The notes under the pieces: model-generated
Seen by the model: only the letters and a program-made list of their open reading frames with translations
Database searches by the model: none
What the model was told of the DNA's origin: nothing
DNA from: Erigeron canadensis
Taxonomy: Eukaryota; Streptophyta; Magnoliopsida; Asterales; Asteraceae
Assembly: GCF_010389155.1 (NCBI RefSeq)
Contig: NC_057761.1
Coordinates: forward strand, 6,078,501-6,142,500
DNA length: 64,000 nt
Direction: 5' to 3'
Translations under genes and position numbers: made by a program
Shown here: piece after piece, positions 22,410-34,880 of the stretch
Numbering within the stretch: position 1 is the first letter of the stretch
How the letters are laid out: every line of letters starts with the position of its first letter

Positions 22410-23462
22410 CATTTTCCCAACATTAAGAAAGACCCCATTCGAGAAAAGTTGGTTGAGGTCATCAATAGATGTAAACCTCAGAGGAGGTACCGCAGAACTA
22501 ATTATCTCCTTATACACCTCTGGTAGTTTTAGGCTTAGATCATAAAGCTCCTGATATTCGAGTGCTTTCTCTAACTTTTCCACAACAGCAGACATGGTTG
22601 GCCGGCCTTCATGAGAATTGTGCAAACATTGAAATGCAACATCTGAGAATAGCTTTAAAGAAGTCGGGTCCATTTGTGGCTTAAGATGTTGATACACAAT
22701 CTCATGTAACTTATTTTCCAAGAACTGCTTTTGCCACATATTCACAAAAACCTTAATTTCACCATCCGTGTATTGACAACATAACCTCCCGCAAAGAACT
22801 TCAAATAAGACGACACCGAAAGAGTATACATCTGATTCTTTCGTTAGGGTGTACGTCTTCATAAATAGCGGGTCACAGTACCCTGGTGTCCCCAAGACAT
22901 TGGTGACAACAACCGAAATCTGTTGCTGATTAGCAGGACCCATTTTGGATAGCCCAAAGTCAGCAACTTTAGCAGTCAAACTGTCATCGAGAAGAATATT
23001 GGCACTTTTTATATCACAATGAAGAACCCGTTGGTGTCTTCCTTTAGGATCATGAAGGTAATTTAGACCCTTCGCAGCCCCCAGGCATATGTTGATGCGT
23101 TGTACCCATGTAAGATTAGGATCACTTAGGTGCCTATCGAGACTTCCTTTTGATGCAAATTCATATACGAGGACCTTCTCGCCTTCCTCATCGCAAAATC
23201 CAAGAAGAGAGATTAGATTTTGATGCTTATAGCGAGAAAGCATCATGATCTCTTTCAAAAATTCAGGATCTCCTTGCCCAAATTCACGATTGAGACGCTT
23301 GATAGCTACAATGCTTCGCCCTCTATAGTGAGACACATCTCCTTTATAGACGGCTCCAAATCCACCAGCTCCTATCTTTTGGTTACAGAAACTATTGGTG
23401 GCTCTTTTTATCTCCTCAAATTGGATTTTAAGATGATCAAACTCTTTCATGAAGGATGTCAT
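22410..23462 (-). CDS. Receptor-like cytoplasmic Ser/Thr kinase (FERONIA-like kinase domain) with start of PP2-like domain
   Basis: One open exon of 351 codons. Kinase motifs in order: Gly-loop G31-A-G-G-F-G36, invariant Lys55 in V-A-I-K, catalytic H-C-D at 148-150 with Lys152 and Asn155, D-F-G at 168-170, G-T-P-G-Y at 191-195 and D-V-Y-S-F-G at 211-216. Cys replaces Arg before the catalytic Asp, so it is a non-RD type kinase. There is no signal peptide or membrane segment, so it is likely cytoplasmic. Residues 328-350 (L-R-F-T-S-I-D-D-L-N-x-L-F-S-N-G-V-F-L) match the first exon of a PP2-like domain. A GTACGT splice donor follows at 22409, conserved in the paralogue at 40.2 kb. No downstream PP2 exon was found before the clathrin fragment, so the gene is 3'-truncated or ends by reading a few codons into the intron (stop at 22383). 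The start shares MTSFM with the paralogue. Confidence 0.8.
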
Positions 23463-23464
23463 TT

Positions 23465-24215
23465 TTCGTGGATTGGATGATAATGAATATTTTCAAAATA
23501 AAGCATACCAATTAATTGTCAAGAAGTGTTTTAAAGATGGGTAAGAATGGAGAAGTAAGAAACAAATCGCTTTCAAAAGATATAAAAGATGTGCTTAATA
23601 TTAGTTCAATGGTTTTAATTAAGCCTATATATGAAGACATTCCTTATATCTAAGTTGGGCCAATTCAAGATGTCCAAAAGTCAACCATCCATATGCTGTG
23701 GCTTGTTATCTAAGTAACTTTTGTTGAAATCAAATGCTGGCATTTTTTTTACTACTATACCAAACAAATTCATGTGCCGACGTTCAAAGCTGATATAACA
23801 TACCAGATGGTCAAAGTCAACAATTCGTATGTCAGTTTAGATGCCGAGATCAAATGATTGTATATAAAAATGAATGTATAATTCTAGGTATTTACCGGCT
23901 GATATTTCTGGTATTCCTGGATATTTCTGTTATTACCATGGCGGTATTTCCAGAATTTTTTCAAAAAAAAAAAAATTTCCTCGCAAATTTTTTTAAAATT
24001 GTTTTATTACACTTTATTGTTATTTTTGGTTATTCGTGAACTTTAAAACTTATATTTTGTTATGAAATAGCTATTTGGTATTATTTTTGAGTAGATTATA
24101 AGTGTATTCTGATTATTTACATTAAATTGTAACAAGTTTTGGATAATTTTTATAAAAGAAAAATAAAACAAATTAAAAAAATATTAAAAATAAATAAATT
24201 AATAACTAAACATTA
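23465..24215. other. Kinase upstream region
   Basis: The first 100 bp upstream resemble the same position before the second kinase copy (41287-41370), including gatgggtaagaatgg. The rest is AT-rich without a recognised gene. Confidence 0.45.
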
Positions 24216-24500
24216 GGTACCATTTAAGTAATTAAGAAACATATAGGTATGAAACCATCAATATCGTGTAAACGTTAGGTACCATTTCAGTAATTAGGAA
24301 ACGCGATATTACATATTTACCCCTCACGTGCAAGTCACGTGGGGGAGGTTTTAACGGCCAGCTGACGGCGTTAGCCTCCAATATGGTCCGAGTGGAGATT
24401 TGCATACGTTGGGTATGATCAGCGTAATTTCGAAAGGAAAGGTATGAAACCAGTAATATGGCGCAAACATGAGGTACCATTTCAGTAATTAACTCTTAGT
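24215..24500. repeat. Repeat carrying taggtaccatt-agtaatta motifs
   Basis: The phrase gtaccattt(a/c)agtaatta occurs at 24218, 24279 and 24473, and ggtatgaaacca at 24246 and 24441. They surround a GC-richer core with cacgtgcaagtcacgtg (24326-24342), itself an imperfect inverted repeat. It probably represents a small transposon remnant of unknown family. Confidence 0.45.
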
Positions 24501-24566
24501 TTTATGGACTTTTAATGTATCAAAATGAAGTTTTTAAGTGTTCTCACCGTGTTCTTATTTGATTTG

Positions 24567-24594
24567 TTATATATATATATATATATATATATAT
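24567..24594. repeat. (TA)n microsatellite at element boundary
   Basis: A pure AT run directly abuts the left end of the foldback element at about 24595. A shorter tatata run abuts its right end at 25785. Confidence 0.85.
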
Positions 24595-25784
24595 AGGAGA
24601 GAGATCAAATAAGAAGGTGTCTTAAGGAGAGAAAGGATAGAAGGTCTTATGAACCAATCGTAACGTGACATGTGGATTTAAAAAAAAACGCGGTGACATT
24701 TTTGTAAATAAATCAAACTTTTGTCAGTCTGGTTCTGGATCAGCCTGGGTTTGGGTCAGCTTGGGTTATGATCAGCTTGGTTTGTCAGCTTGGTTGGGTA
24801 AGCTTTGTTAGCTTGGTTGGCCAGTTTGGGTTCTGGGTCAGCTTGGGTTCTGATCAGCTTGGTTAGTCAGCTTGGTCAGCTTGGTTGGGTCAGATTGGTC
24901 AGCCTGGGTTATGAGTCAGCTTGGTCAGCCTGGAATCTGGATCAGCTTGGGATCTACATTTGTGTAGATTATGTGTAGTTTTGTGTCAAGCTGACCCAAC
25001 CCAAGCTAACCAAGCTGACCCAACCCAACCCCAAGCTGATCCAAAACCCATTATCTACATTTGTGTAGATTGTGTCAAGCTGGCCCAACCCAAGCTAACC
25101 AAACCGACCCAATCTAACCCAACCTGAACCAGACCTCAAGCTGACCCAACTCAACCCCAAGCTAACCCAACCTAACCCCAAGCTAACCCAAAACCCATAA
25201 TCTACATTTGTGTAGATTGTGTCAACCTGACCCAACCTAAGTTAACTAAGCTGGCCCAACCTGACCCAAACCCCAAGCTGACCCAACCCAACCCCAAGCT
25301 GACCAACCCCAAGCTAACCCAACCTGACCCAAGCTGACCCAATCAGACCCTGACCCCAATATGACCAAACTGATCATGCTGACCAACTAAGCTAATCAGA
25401 ACCCAAGCTGACCCAAACCTGACCCAAGCTGACCCAACCCAGAACCCAAGCTGACCCAAAACCCATAATCTATTATGTGTAAATTGTGTCAAGCTGACCC
25501 AAACTAAACAGACCCCAACCTAACCCAACCTGACCCAGACCCAAGCTGACCAAACTGATTATGCTGACCAACCAAGCTGACCCAGACCCAAGCTGATCAG
25601 AACCCAAGCTGACCTAGACCCAAGCTGATCGGAACCCAGGTTGATCACTTCAGAAAAGTTTGATTTATTTACCAAAATGCCACCGCGCATTTTTTTCATT
25701 TTGACACATGTCACGTTCTAATTGGTTCATAGGACCTTCTCTCCCTTCTCTCCTTAAGACACATTCTTCCAGGATATCTACCCT
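24595..25784. mobile_element. Foldback-like inverted-repeat element with CAAGCTGACC arrays
   Basis: The first 140 bp (taggagagagatc, gtcttaaggagag, gaaccaatc, cgtgacatgt, aaatcaaac) are the inverted complement of the last 140 bp (25645-25784). Inside the left half runs a G-rich array of cagcttgg(gt) units. The longer right half holds its complement, ccaagctgaccc and variants. Two direct copies of tctacatttgtgtagatt flank the switch near 24955 and 25050, with another near 25202. No transposase is present. Insertion into a TA microsatellite is seen. Family not assigned. Confidence 0.75.
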
Positions 25785-25789
25785 ATATA

Positions 25790-27090
25790 TATATAGTTTC
25801 AATCATTTAGTTTCTTGCATATATTACTTGTATTCTGAAATCTGAATCGTCTTACTAGACTGGTTTCATCATATTAGCATAGCTTGCCAGACATTGTTAG
25901 TGTCATAGACGTGTCTTCAGGTAACCCATCATCTTGGGACTTATAATATCATATGTCATATTTAATATTGTAGTTTTTTAAGATAATTATCTCACTAAAT
26001 GCTTAGTTTAAATTTCAACCTTTTCATTGGAAATGTCTTTTTATATTTTCTTAATTCAATAGGTACTCATATATATAAATTGATGATATACCATATACGG
26101 CGAAGGATTGATATACCATTTATAAAGGGAGACATTTTTTTTTGGTCCATAATAACCCGCGTGAAATTCATGATCAAATTTAATTTTAGTACAACCCAAA
26201 TTGATCCAAATTTTGTCATTTGAGTTCTCTGGTTATATAGATAGATGGTTGTTCCTATTGGCATGTAAAAGTTTCTAGCCAGGCTATTATTAAAAGTTAT
26301 AACAAATTAACAACCTTTTTTGCCAAAATGTATTACTTTAAGGAAATCAATCTTACTTTTAATCTACACAAATGTCTAGTGAGGAGTGAGACCATTTTTT
26401 GACTCGACGAATTTGTAATTATGCATGATTAAAAAAGGATTTGTTCTCGACAACCCATGAGGTCTAAATTCTAGTTCTACAACAAAATAGGTTTCAAGAT
26501 AAAATGATAATCTAAATAAATAATCATCGGTCTATCCTATAACTAAAAGTGGGGGTTAGGGGTAAACTTGACACCCCTTAAAACCCTTGAAATTATCTTC
26601 TTCTTTTATTAACAAAAATAATTTCCATCTTATCTTTTTTTGAATAAACTTTATTATTAACAAATTATCTATAGTCCAATCTATTACATTTTATAATCAC
26701 AAAAACTATTTTTTCTATTGCTTGGTTTGTTTTTTTTTATATCCGTAAAATCACTATCAATATTTTGTTTATAAATCGTATAAGGTTTTTTTCAATATGA
26801 TAATTTATTTATTTATCTGATTTGTTTATAAAGGAAAAACAAAGATGAAATTCTAGTTATTTATGTGATTTTGATTTAACATTTGCATTTAGCTAGAAGT
26901 TCAAGTTATGTTCTATAGTTGATGTTTTTTTGATACACGTATACTATTTTATTAAATGGAAGTATTTACATGAGTATAATTTATATATATTTTTTTTACC
27001 GAAGTTTTTCTTTATAATATTCATTGATTATATTTTGTTTGATTTATTTTTTTATGTTTTTTAATAATAGGTAATATTTTTTTCCATCAT
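25790..27090. other. AT-rich spacer without gene
   Basis: No motif-bearing ORF was seen on either strand. If the PP2 exon at 32267-32409 belonged to a gene running leftward, its next exon would be expected about here once the Copia insertion is discounted. I could not find one. Confidence 0.4.
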
Positions 27091-27094
27091 TATA

Positions 27095-27200
27095 TGGTGA
27101 CCTAGTGCTGAAAAGATCAACTTCGCCCGTATTCAGGCGGAAGACCTATTTGAGGTCAAGGTTCATATCCAGGTCAGCTAATAGAATAATATGGGAAATC
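27095..27200 (+). mobile_element. Possible tRNA-derived SINE head
   Basis: tggtgacctagtgctg resembles a Pol III A box and GGTTCATATCC, about 60 bases on, resembles a B box, in the spacing of a tRNA-derived SINE. No target duplication or tail was established. Confidence 0.35.
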
Positions 27201-27499
27201 TAGAAAAGTGGAGTAGACAAGAACACACTATCAAACTAATTTTATGACCAGGCCTATTGAATATATTTTAAACATGCTATTATTGTTATAAAACTAAAGA
27301 AACAAAACAATAAAGAACACAAGAGATCTAGAGAGAATGGAGTTCAATATCATTAATATCATCAATACATTTGTTTATATAGATACAAGATGGAGTCTTC
27401 TCTCCGAAACAAATCTCTCTAACATAATACAAAGATATTGTTACCATATATTGACATCCATCTAATATTTATTCATAATACTCCCTCTTGGATGTCCAT

Positions 27500-27700
27500 C
27501 TATTAAAGACATTATGCCTCGTTAAAACCTTACTAGAGAAAACCCAATGGGACAAAAATCTAGTGAAGGGAAAAGAGTACATAATTCTTTTCATACGCTT
27601 GAGGATGTTGTCTCGTTAAAAACCTTGACAAGAAAACCCACTGGGACAAAACCTTGCTCAAGGAAAAAAGAGTGCAACGCGTATCTTCTCCCCCTCATGA
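27500..27700. repeat. Duplicated tcgttaaaa-cctt segment in Copia 3' region
   Basis: The phrases ctcgttaaaa-ccttac/ga, agaaaaccca-tgggacaaaa and aagg-aaa-agagt occur twice (27518-27575 and 27610-27675). This direct duplication is characteristic of the 3' untranslated part of related Copia elements and lies next to the 3' LTR on the minus strand. Confidence 0.55.
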
Positions 27701-28779
27701 TCACATCACTTCAAATACTTATCATTCCTAAACATATTCGATGTTTGACATATTAAGTGTCTGAATAGAATAGATCTCATTGCTTCAATATGCTTTAGTG
27801 ACACTTCAAACTCAACATTGTGATCATTATCTTGAAAGTCAATGGGGCATTACAACATCATATGACCTCATAAGCATGAGCGTCATTTATCTTTAAGATG
27901 CATAAAACAAGACAAACCTTGTCTTTTATTCCACATTTAATTATTCAATAATCATTGGACACTCTCTCAGAGTCCATTAATATTCAAATCATCGATACAT
28001 GAAACTCATATCATAATCATATCCGGATTTCTTTATAAGTTTCAAACATAACATTTTATATCCTTGAGAACTTTTCACACGTGTTTCAAGCATTCTAAAT
28101 CATGAGACATGCTTCATTCATTTTATATCACTCATGGAATCTCAATATCAAATGAGCTCTTTTCATATTCTTTAGACGCGAATCAAGACTTTCTTATTTT
28201 GCCAGACTTTTAATTTAGTTGCTTCCACCATATAACTTCCTCAATTTCAAGTGCTTGGACTTCATGTCTCAAACTACTAGCGTCTTTTCATCTTGGCCAA
28301 TCATTCATAACATATCAATTTATGTGCATGCATGCTTTCAAGATCCTCACCTTTATTCATAATATTCAGCGCTATATCATACAATCATTCTCGACGTCGC
28401 TTTTATTTATTTGCGATTTCACAAGTCTCTAGACATGTTACAATTCATTGAGATCTCATTATTTTCAGGTACCCGGGGTTTCTCAAAAACCTTCATGTCT
28501 AGTTTTTCATCATCAGTCTCTTTTGGGGTCTTTGTACCTCGACTTTGACCATCTATATTTTATGCTCCTTCTATTTCGATGCTTTTATTTTGGAATCGAC
28601 TTTTCTATTACTCATTATCAACCGGAGCATAAGGCAGCTTTTTGGTCAGTTTACATTGCTGTCAATAATTAAATATCGTGAATGAATTATCCTATAATTT
28701 TAAGCTTATATTCATTAGCGTGAGAATCTTTGATAATTCATTCTTACTTTTCTTTAGCTGCTTTCCACTTTCCCTAATG

Positions 28780-29126
28780 TTGGGAACATCTCCCCCTAAT
28801 GTTGGGAAAACTAAATCATGTCAATAAGAAACTTAAGCCATAAACAAATATCTCAATCATAGCTAAACGTACACCTTTCCATGTTTTAACTCATACCCAA
28901 AATAACCATACTAATGTCTAGTTTAATCAGACAATTTCGCACTGAATCAAAGCATAAGCCTACACAATTCCAAGGCACGTCTATTTTCCCAACATTATTT
29001 CTAATATTCTTTGAAGTCTCATCTTTGTACATTGTGGTGGAGCAACTTAATCATATATTGCACATTCAAAACTCTTATGAGACATATGTGGTTTCTGACC
29101 ATAAACCAATTTCAATGGGGAAGAAA
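28780..29126 (-). pseudogene. Copia integrase tail relic
   Basis: On the minus strand from 29126 the translation gives S-P-L-K-L-V-Y-G-Q-K-P and then V-A-P-P-Q-C-T-K-M-R, the conserved Copia integrase C-terminal region. Stops and a deletion follow. Two copies of ttcccaacattagggggaga (minus, 28780-28812) derive from the F-P-T-L-G-G-E segment. Non-functional. Confidence 0.7.
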
Positions 29127-32100
29127 ATACAATAAATTCTTGGCATGATGCGAGTTCATATTATTGCATGTTAAATAACATGGCCCCAAATCATATACAT
29201 TTTGCTCTAAATAATCATTACTAAATTAATCATTATTACCAATACAATATGGAACATGCTCTCAATCTTACAAGATGAGCAATTAATTACGCAAACATCA
29301 TGTTGCGACTTTAATGACCCATTTAGACGATGCATCGATTTAAAACACTAAATGGTCAATATGGACGATGTATAGGCCTATTTACATCTCCTTTGCATAT
29401 GTTCCAACAAATTAAATAAAAAAAGATTCAACTCTTATCGTACTTGGCATATATGCCTTTTTATAGAGCAAATCACCTCAATTTAGATAATCACTTTGAA
29501 TCATCTCTTAACTCTTTTATAGATTTCGCATCATCATTGACCCGGGATGGTTCATCCGGTCATGCCATTTAATCAAACAATCAAAATCTATCAACTTCCG
29601 TTTTAGACTACAAGCCACATGTATTATCATCACATCTCAAGACAGTTATTTCTTATAATAAATCTACATATCATTCATATAGCCTTTAAATAAAATAGTA
29701 CAATTAAATAGAGCATATAATATCCACATTGATATATAACATATCATGCAATGGCATATATTTTACCATTATATAAAGTATCACCATCTTGAAAAATTGG
29801 ACATCATGGACAAATACGTATATAAAACTTTACAATATTTCAGTTTTGTCATAATAATTCACATGTCATTAACCAACTTGGCATATACTCATGACATTTA
29901 AAACATACTTCGAGTATAAACACATAATGTAGGCATGAACTACTGTAATGCGAATGTAATTAAAAACCCTCTCTTATATACAGTAATTTTCTTTTACGTG
30001 TCAAAATATAACCTATAAATTTTAACATGCATAATACTAAATCCCTTAACAATAGGGTGTCGTCACATTTTAAATTTTTATTTTCTCAAACAAATTTATA
30101 TGTATTAGCACACTTGGAGGATTTTCACATCATTTAATATAATATCTTATGAACACATAGCATTATCGAGAAGACATGTTTTTTACTACTAATAAAGTTG
30201 CACTATTAGTGAAGCACACATGATAAATATAAGTGTTGATAAATTCAATGACATAATTACCTCTATGTTATTCTTTTAACAACCTTAAAAATAATTTTTC
30301 AATCTTCAAAACCTTTACTCTTTTTTTTTTCTTTCAAGTTTTGAAGAGTGTCAAACTTATGCAAGATCTACTATTATAGTATAGTATATATCATATAACT
30401 ATATAAGTATCATGAAAATCGTCCAATATCATAATTATTACATTAATAGATATCAAATATCATAATAGACTAATACTCGTAGCATATTATCTTGATAAAA
30501 CATATATATCACAAATACCGGTTTGATAAGCCAAGTCAACTTTTTCCATGTTGAAATCGATAAGCAGTTACAACAAGGACATGGATACAAATCCACTTTT
30601 AATCCCATTTGTGCTTTGTAAAGAATAGCATATAGGTTTCATGCATATCAAAGAATGGTTTAAAAATTATGCATGCATTGATTACTTAAATGTCGACTTC
30701 AGTATTTTTCTCAAATATAAAATCAAAACTCATAATCGCGATAAGTTGGTAAAAGTGTAAAAATAGTGATCTAACAAAATATTTGTATAAAACGTGCATT
30801 TGTATTTGCTTTACTTGAAAGCTTTTGCAAATAATCTCTTAGAAGAACATTACATAGGACTATATATTATAAGTTAGCATCATAGTAATATATCAAATAA
30901 TCATGCATGGATGAATCAATTAATAACTGAATAATTTACCTCAATATTGGGCCAGTAATTAAAAGTAGTCATAGCTTCGTGATTCTATTCAAATTTTACT
31001 TACCCTATGTTTATCGTAACTCAAGATCGTTAAAGCCAAAAACTCTCGATAGCAATATAAATTATAAATTAAATATATGAGGTACCATGCATATTGTGAC
31101 TTATACTACACCTCGTAAAACAAATAGTAGTCAAATATAAATCATGCATGCCGTGAATATTCAAAGAGTAGTCGAAGATGTGCCTATATCAATGCTTAAA
31201 CAAATTCAATGAGCAAATATCCGATTGTTTTTATTTACCCTTACTATTTTCATGCATTCCTAATAAATCATCAAACGGGTATATGAGATATAAAGTGGAA
31301 CGTTTTACCTGAAGCGTATCCGAATATAAAGTCGTTTGATCTCCCACCGGATCTTGGAACTCCACCGCCATGGACGAAACAATACAAGCCACATAGCGAA
31401 AACGAAACGAACCACTTAAAACGAACTAAAAACTACACCTTCTGCTACAAACATATCTTTAATATAAACAAAATAAATAATTTTTGCTTTTCAGATTGTA
31501 AAGATATAATGAAACTATTAATAATGAGATTTAAATCAATAGCCTTCAATGGCAATTGAACAAGTGAAAGAGAAAATGTTTCGAAACACATCAATTATTT
31601 AATAGAATTTAACAATATTGGCCATTGAGAGTCATGTTCATTGAGAGTCATGTTCGAGAACAACAAAACACTTCTTAAAAAAAATTGTCGGCCAAAATCA
31701 TAAAACATACGAGTAACAGTTTTGACCAATAAAAACTTAAAACACAAAAACTAATCAATCAGCTACAAGAATCTAAAAGAATAAACAAAACTTTACTTTG
31801 ACGAATGGAACTTTTTGGAGGTTTAATAAGATTTTTCAGCCGGGAAAAAAAATTTATTTAGGATTTAGAGCGTGCTGATAACGTGTTATAAAACTAAATA
31901 AACAAAATAATAAAGAACACAAGAGATCTAGAGAGAATGGAGTTCAATATCATTAATATCATCAATACATTTGTTTATATAGATACAAGATGCAGTCTTT
32001 TCCACGAAACAAATCTTTCTAACATAATACAAAGATATTGTTACCATATATGGACATCCATCTAATATTTATTCATAATAATTATATAATTGTTTATATA

Positions 32101-32266
32101 TTATCAATTTTTTTTTGTTAGGCTAAATTCTATACATTATCATAAAATCCCAAAACATATTGAAACAAAATATACAAGACAAATGTTTTGAATCCACCCG
32201 TCCATCGGATGGGAGTGAAGACTAGTATCATATGTATAATAATAATAAAATAAATATATAACTAAC

Positions 32267-32409
32267 CTGGATTCAAGTAACGACTTCCAGTTATATAACG
32301 ACTTCCTCTCGGGTAACTCATTCTCTACCTGGTCTTGAGTCTTCAAGTAACAAACTGCTCGAGCCGGTTCCATTAGACATGTTTTCCCATTTTTGTCAAG
32401 ACAAAACCA
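32267..32409 (-). CDS. PP2-like domain exon (W-F-x-L-D-K-N-G-K type)
   Basis: Acceptor TTGTCAG ends at 32410. The exon reads W-F-C-L-D-K-N-G-K-T-C-L-M-E-P-A-R-A-V and ends N-W-K-S-L-L-E-S-R at a GTTAGT donor. This matches the second exon of a PP2-like (phloem protein 2, lectin-related) domain. It is open with good splice signals. The next exon is absent to the left, where the Ale-like Copia element sits in the presumed intron. The product is probably partial. Confidence 0.6.
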
Positions 32410-32696
32410 CTGACAATCAAAATCAACAAAAATATGTATAAGTCTAAGTTCAGAAGTATATAGCTCTTCAGTTGCCGTTATTTAGATTAATAGAGCTGTA
32501 TTCATATCCACAACTATATATATATATATATGATGAGCAACTAGGCCACGCCAGTTTTAATTATTTCCCAGGCATATACGGCGTTCAGGCACTAGAAAAC
32601 TTTGGTGTTGGTTATGAGATATAATTTTAATTAAAAACTATAAATTATCTGGAGGTAGAATGTAATAAATTATTCCTGTGAGGCTATGAAGTTTAC

Positions 32697-32920
32697 CTGT
32701 CGTCCATGATTGGTAGGCGGTTGGAAAAAAGAAAAACGTCGCTTATAGTTGATGAGTAACCTTTAGATAGAATATAGTATAGTTCCTTGTTCGTTTTCCA
32801 TTGCAAATTGTGTTCGGAAAACTTGATTACGTCTTTATAATTGGTTGGCAACTTGTTTTTCCAATATGTATCATCTTCCGAATCCGATAGAATTGTTTCC
32901 AAATTCACTTGAAGTTCCTC
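32697..32920 (-). CDS. PP2-like domain first exon with linker
   Basis: Acceptor ctactacag ends at 32921 and the donor is GTAAAC at 32696. The exon is open and begins E-E-L-Q-V-N-L-E-T-I-L-S-D-S-E-D-D. It includes a kinase-PP2 linker-like segment, K-E-L-Y-Y-I-L-S-K-G, then F-L-F-S-N, preceding the W-F-x-L-D exon at 32267-32409. It appears to begin a second PP2-like repeat of a multidomain protein. Confidence 0.55.
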
Positions 32921-33045
32921 CTGTAGTAGTAAACATAATCAAATCGAATTATTAATTATACATCACAAATTCTTTTCAAAAAACAGATAATTAAGTTTAA
33001 AATTAAATCGGGCAGCAGTGGTATTTATGAGATTAATTTACTTAC

Positions 33046-33410
33046 TTTTCGAAGCGGTTTAAATTCAATGCCATCTACGATCATCTCAACACCGCGAATT
33101 TCTAAAAAGATAGTAATATCTAGATCAATTATAGTCCCGTCGCTAGTAAAGTGACACAGTTCAATCGTCCACCAGTTATCTTCTCTTATACGCCATGTGA
33201 CAAACCTGGCTGTACCTCACCCCGTCTAGCATGTAATGAAGCCACATAATTTCTAGTTTTGCATCAATTTCATGTTTGAATTTGAAGACGAGGTTTACTG
33301 TGTACGTTATAAGTGGGGACAAGAATTGAGTTTTGACACATGCTTTAAATTCAAAAAGAGACTGGCCGGATACTTTAACATTGGATGGATCATAGGAGCC
33401 CTTTACAAAT
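33046..33410 (-). pseudogene. PP2-like domain last exon with a frameshift
   Basis: Acceptor cgtgcag ends at 33411 and a GTAAGT donor follows 33046. The first part, K-T-Q-F-L-S-P-L-I-T-Y-T-V-N-L-V-F-K, and the later T-W-R-I-R-E-D-N-W-W-T-I-E-L-C and G-I-E-F-K-P-L-R-K are typical PP2 segments. They lie in different frames, and the shift falls at about 33205-33225. Unless that is a sequencing error the gene is broken here. Confidence 0.6.
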
Positions 33411-33669
33411 CTGCACGAAGAAACAATTATAAGAACCGAATTCATACGAATGTTTAATTACTAGCTAATCACTTTATATATATACGAGAAGCGGTAGGGT
33501 TAATGTGAGAACCAAAACATGGATGATTGGATGAAACCTGTGAGAAGCACTAGCTTTCCTCCATTTTTCTCCTTTTTGATGTGGTTTTTTAATTTATTAT
33601 TATTATTTTTTTTAATATAAACCCATTCAAAGAAAAAAAATTAAAAATCATCTGGGTTACATATTGAAC

Positions 33670-33812
33670 ACGTATGGATACGGTACGGGCGTTGCCCTTA
33701 TCCGTTCAAAATGGGTTGTCATCGGACGCATATGGGAATAATATATATGGATTTGATGGGCGCCGATCCAAGAGATGGTGGTGATGGTTACGGTACGGGC
33801 GTAGCCCTTAAC
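33670..33812. repeat. Short direct repeat of tacggtacgggcg-(t)agccctta
   Basis: A phrase of about 22 bases occurs at 33677 and again at 33789 within an intron-like interval. Origin unknown. Confidence 0.4.
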
Positions 33813-33982
33813 TTTAAGGGAAAAACCCTTATAGATGGTTTTTCAATGGTTCTCACGGTTGTTATATTATTTTGTTTCTCATTAGATCACTTCACTAAAG
33901 GATAATATCATATATACAGTAAATAATAATGTAGCATTGAATTAATTCTACATAGGAAAGTAGGAGAAGGAGATCAAGTCAC

Positions 33983-34046
33983 CTTGAATCGTACTCTCGC
34001 CGAAAGATATGATGTTTTCCTGCCGTTTGAATCAAACATTCTTCAA
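33983..34046 (-). pseudogene. Small PP2-like exon remnant
   Basis: The translation F-D-S-N-G-R-K-T-S-Y-L-S-A-R-V matches the start of the W-F-x-L-D-K-N-G-K exon type. It is followed by GTGACT as donor. The upstream end is uncertain and a stop lies just before the F. Its order ahead of 33046-33410 fits the PP2 exon order. Confidence 0.4.
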
Positions 34047-34059
34047 TGGATTGAAATAC

Positions 34060-34850
34060 ATAGTGTACTCCTCTATCATTTTTAAACCACTATCATATAT
34101 ATAAATAATAAGTATATACATTAATCAGTAAGTTAGTATGTTGCACGATGCTTGTTTAGTTTATATAAAAGTTTTGAAATCCAGATATACAGAAGGAAAA
34201 AAATCAGCATGAAACCTCTACTATAAATTCTGAAATAATGCTAATATAGTTTATTTATGTATAATTAAGGGGTGAGTGATGTAGCCATAATCGTGACCAC
34301 TTTGACCGGATGATTTAGTGGGAACTAGATTTTAGACTCGTGCCCAATATTGGACACAGGGTTTATGATATTATCAATATTAGATCTTTATACATTTTAT
34401 TTATAAAAGCTTATAATTTTGAAGATATACGGTTCTAAGTGTTATACTTTGCAAGTTGTATTACAATAATCAAATGTTCCTCACTGTCATTATTAGCTGA
34501 AACACATTGATGAAATTATTGTCGTCGTAGTCATTCCACAAGGCACGTGCTTCAATAATTTCTCTATTATTGAATTTTCTGAAACCAGTTGTACTCATAA
34601 TGTGATATAATTTTGAAAGATAAATTAAGAATTAAAATATGACCATACTTATGACCTTGTACTTGACATTCAAGTATATAAGTATATGTATTTGACTATG
34701 ATGAAAACTCATAACACAAATAGGTTTATTATCAATCACCTATCATATGATAGTTAGATAACAATTAGGATTGTTTTCATATTCTTTGATAACAATTACG
34801 ACTCTTGATTTGAGTGACAATTATAAGTTTAAAAATTTAAATGTAAATTG
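34060..34850. other. AT-rich intron-like or intergenic tract
   Basis: No exon, repeat array or RNA gene recognised. Confidence 0.3.
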
Positions 34851-34880
34851 TAACTTTTTTAAAAAAAATTTAAAATATCC

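Larger units (their letters stand above)
27284..32080 (-). mobile_element. Ale-like Copia element with both LTRs, decayed interior
   Basis: The 197-bp LTRs are 27284-27480 and 31884-32080. The whole is flanked by a perfect 5-bp duplication, attat (27279-27283 and 32081-32085). On the minus strand a cgttatcagcacgct motif follows the 5' LTR (31869-31883), as in many plant Copia elements. A polypurine tract, aagagggag, precedes the 3' LTR. The LTRs differ at only a handful of sites (about eight by eye), yet the interior has no long ORF. The only clear coding trace is at 28990-29126. Confidence 0.85.

Noticed and set aside
24921..25127. Proline/glutamine repeat protein in the CAAGCTGACC array
   Set aside because: Produced by the repeat unit itself; no start context or conservation, and it lies inside a foldback element.
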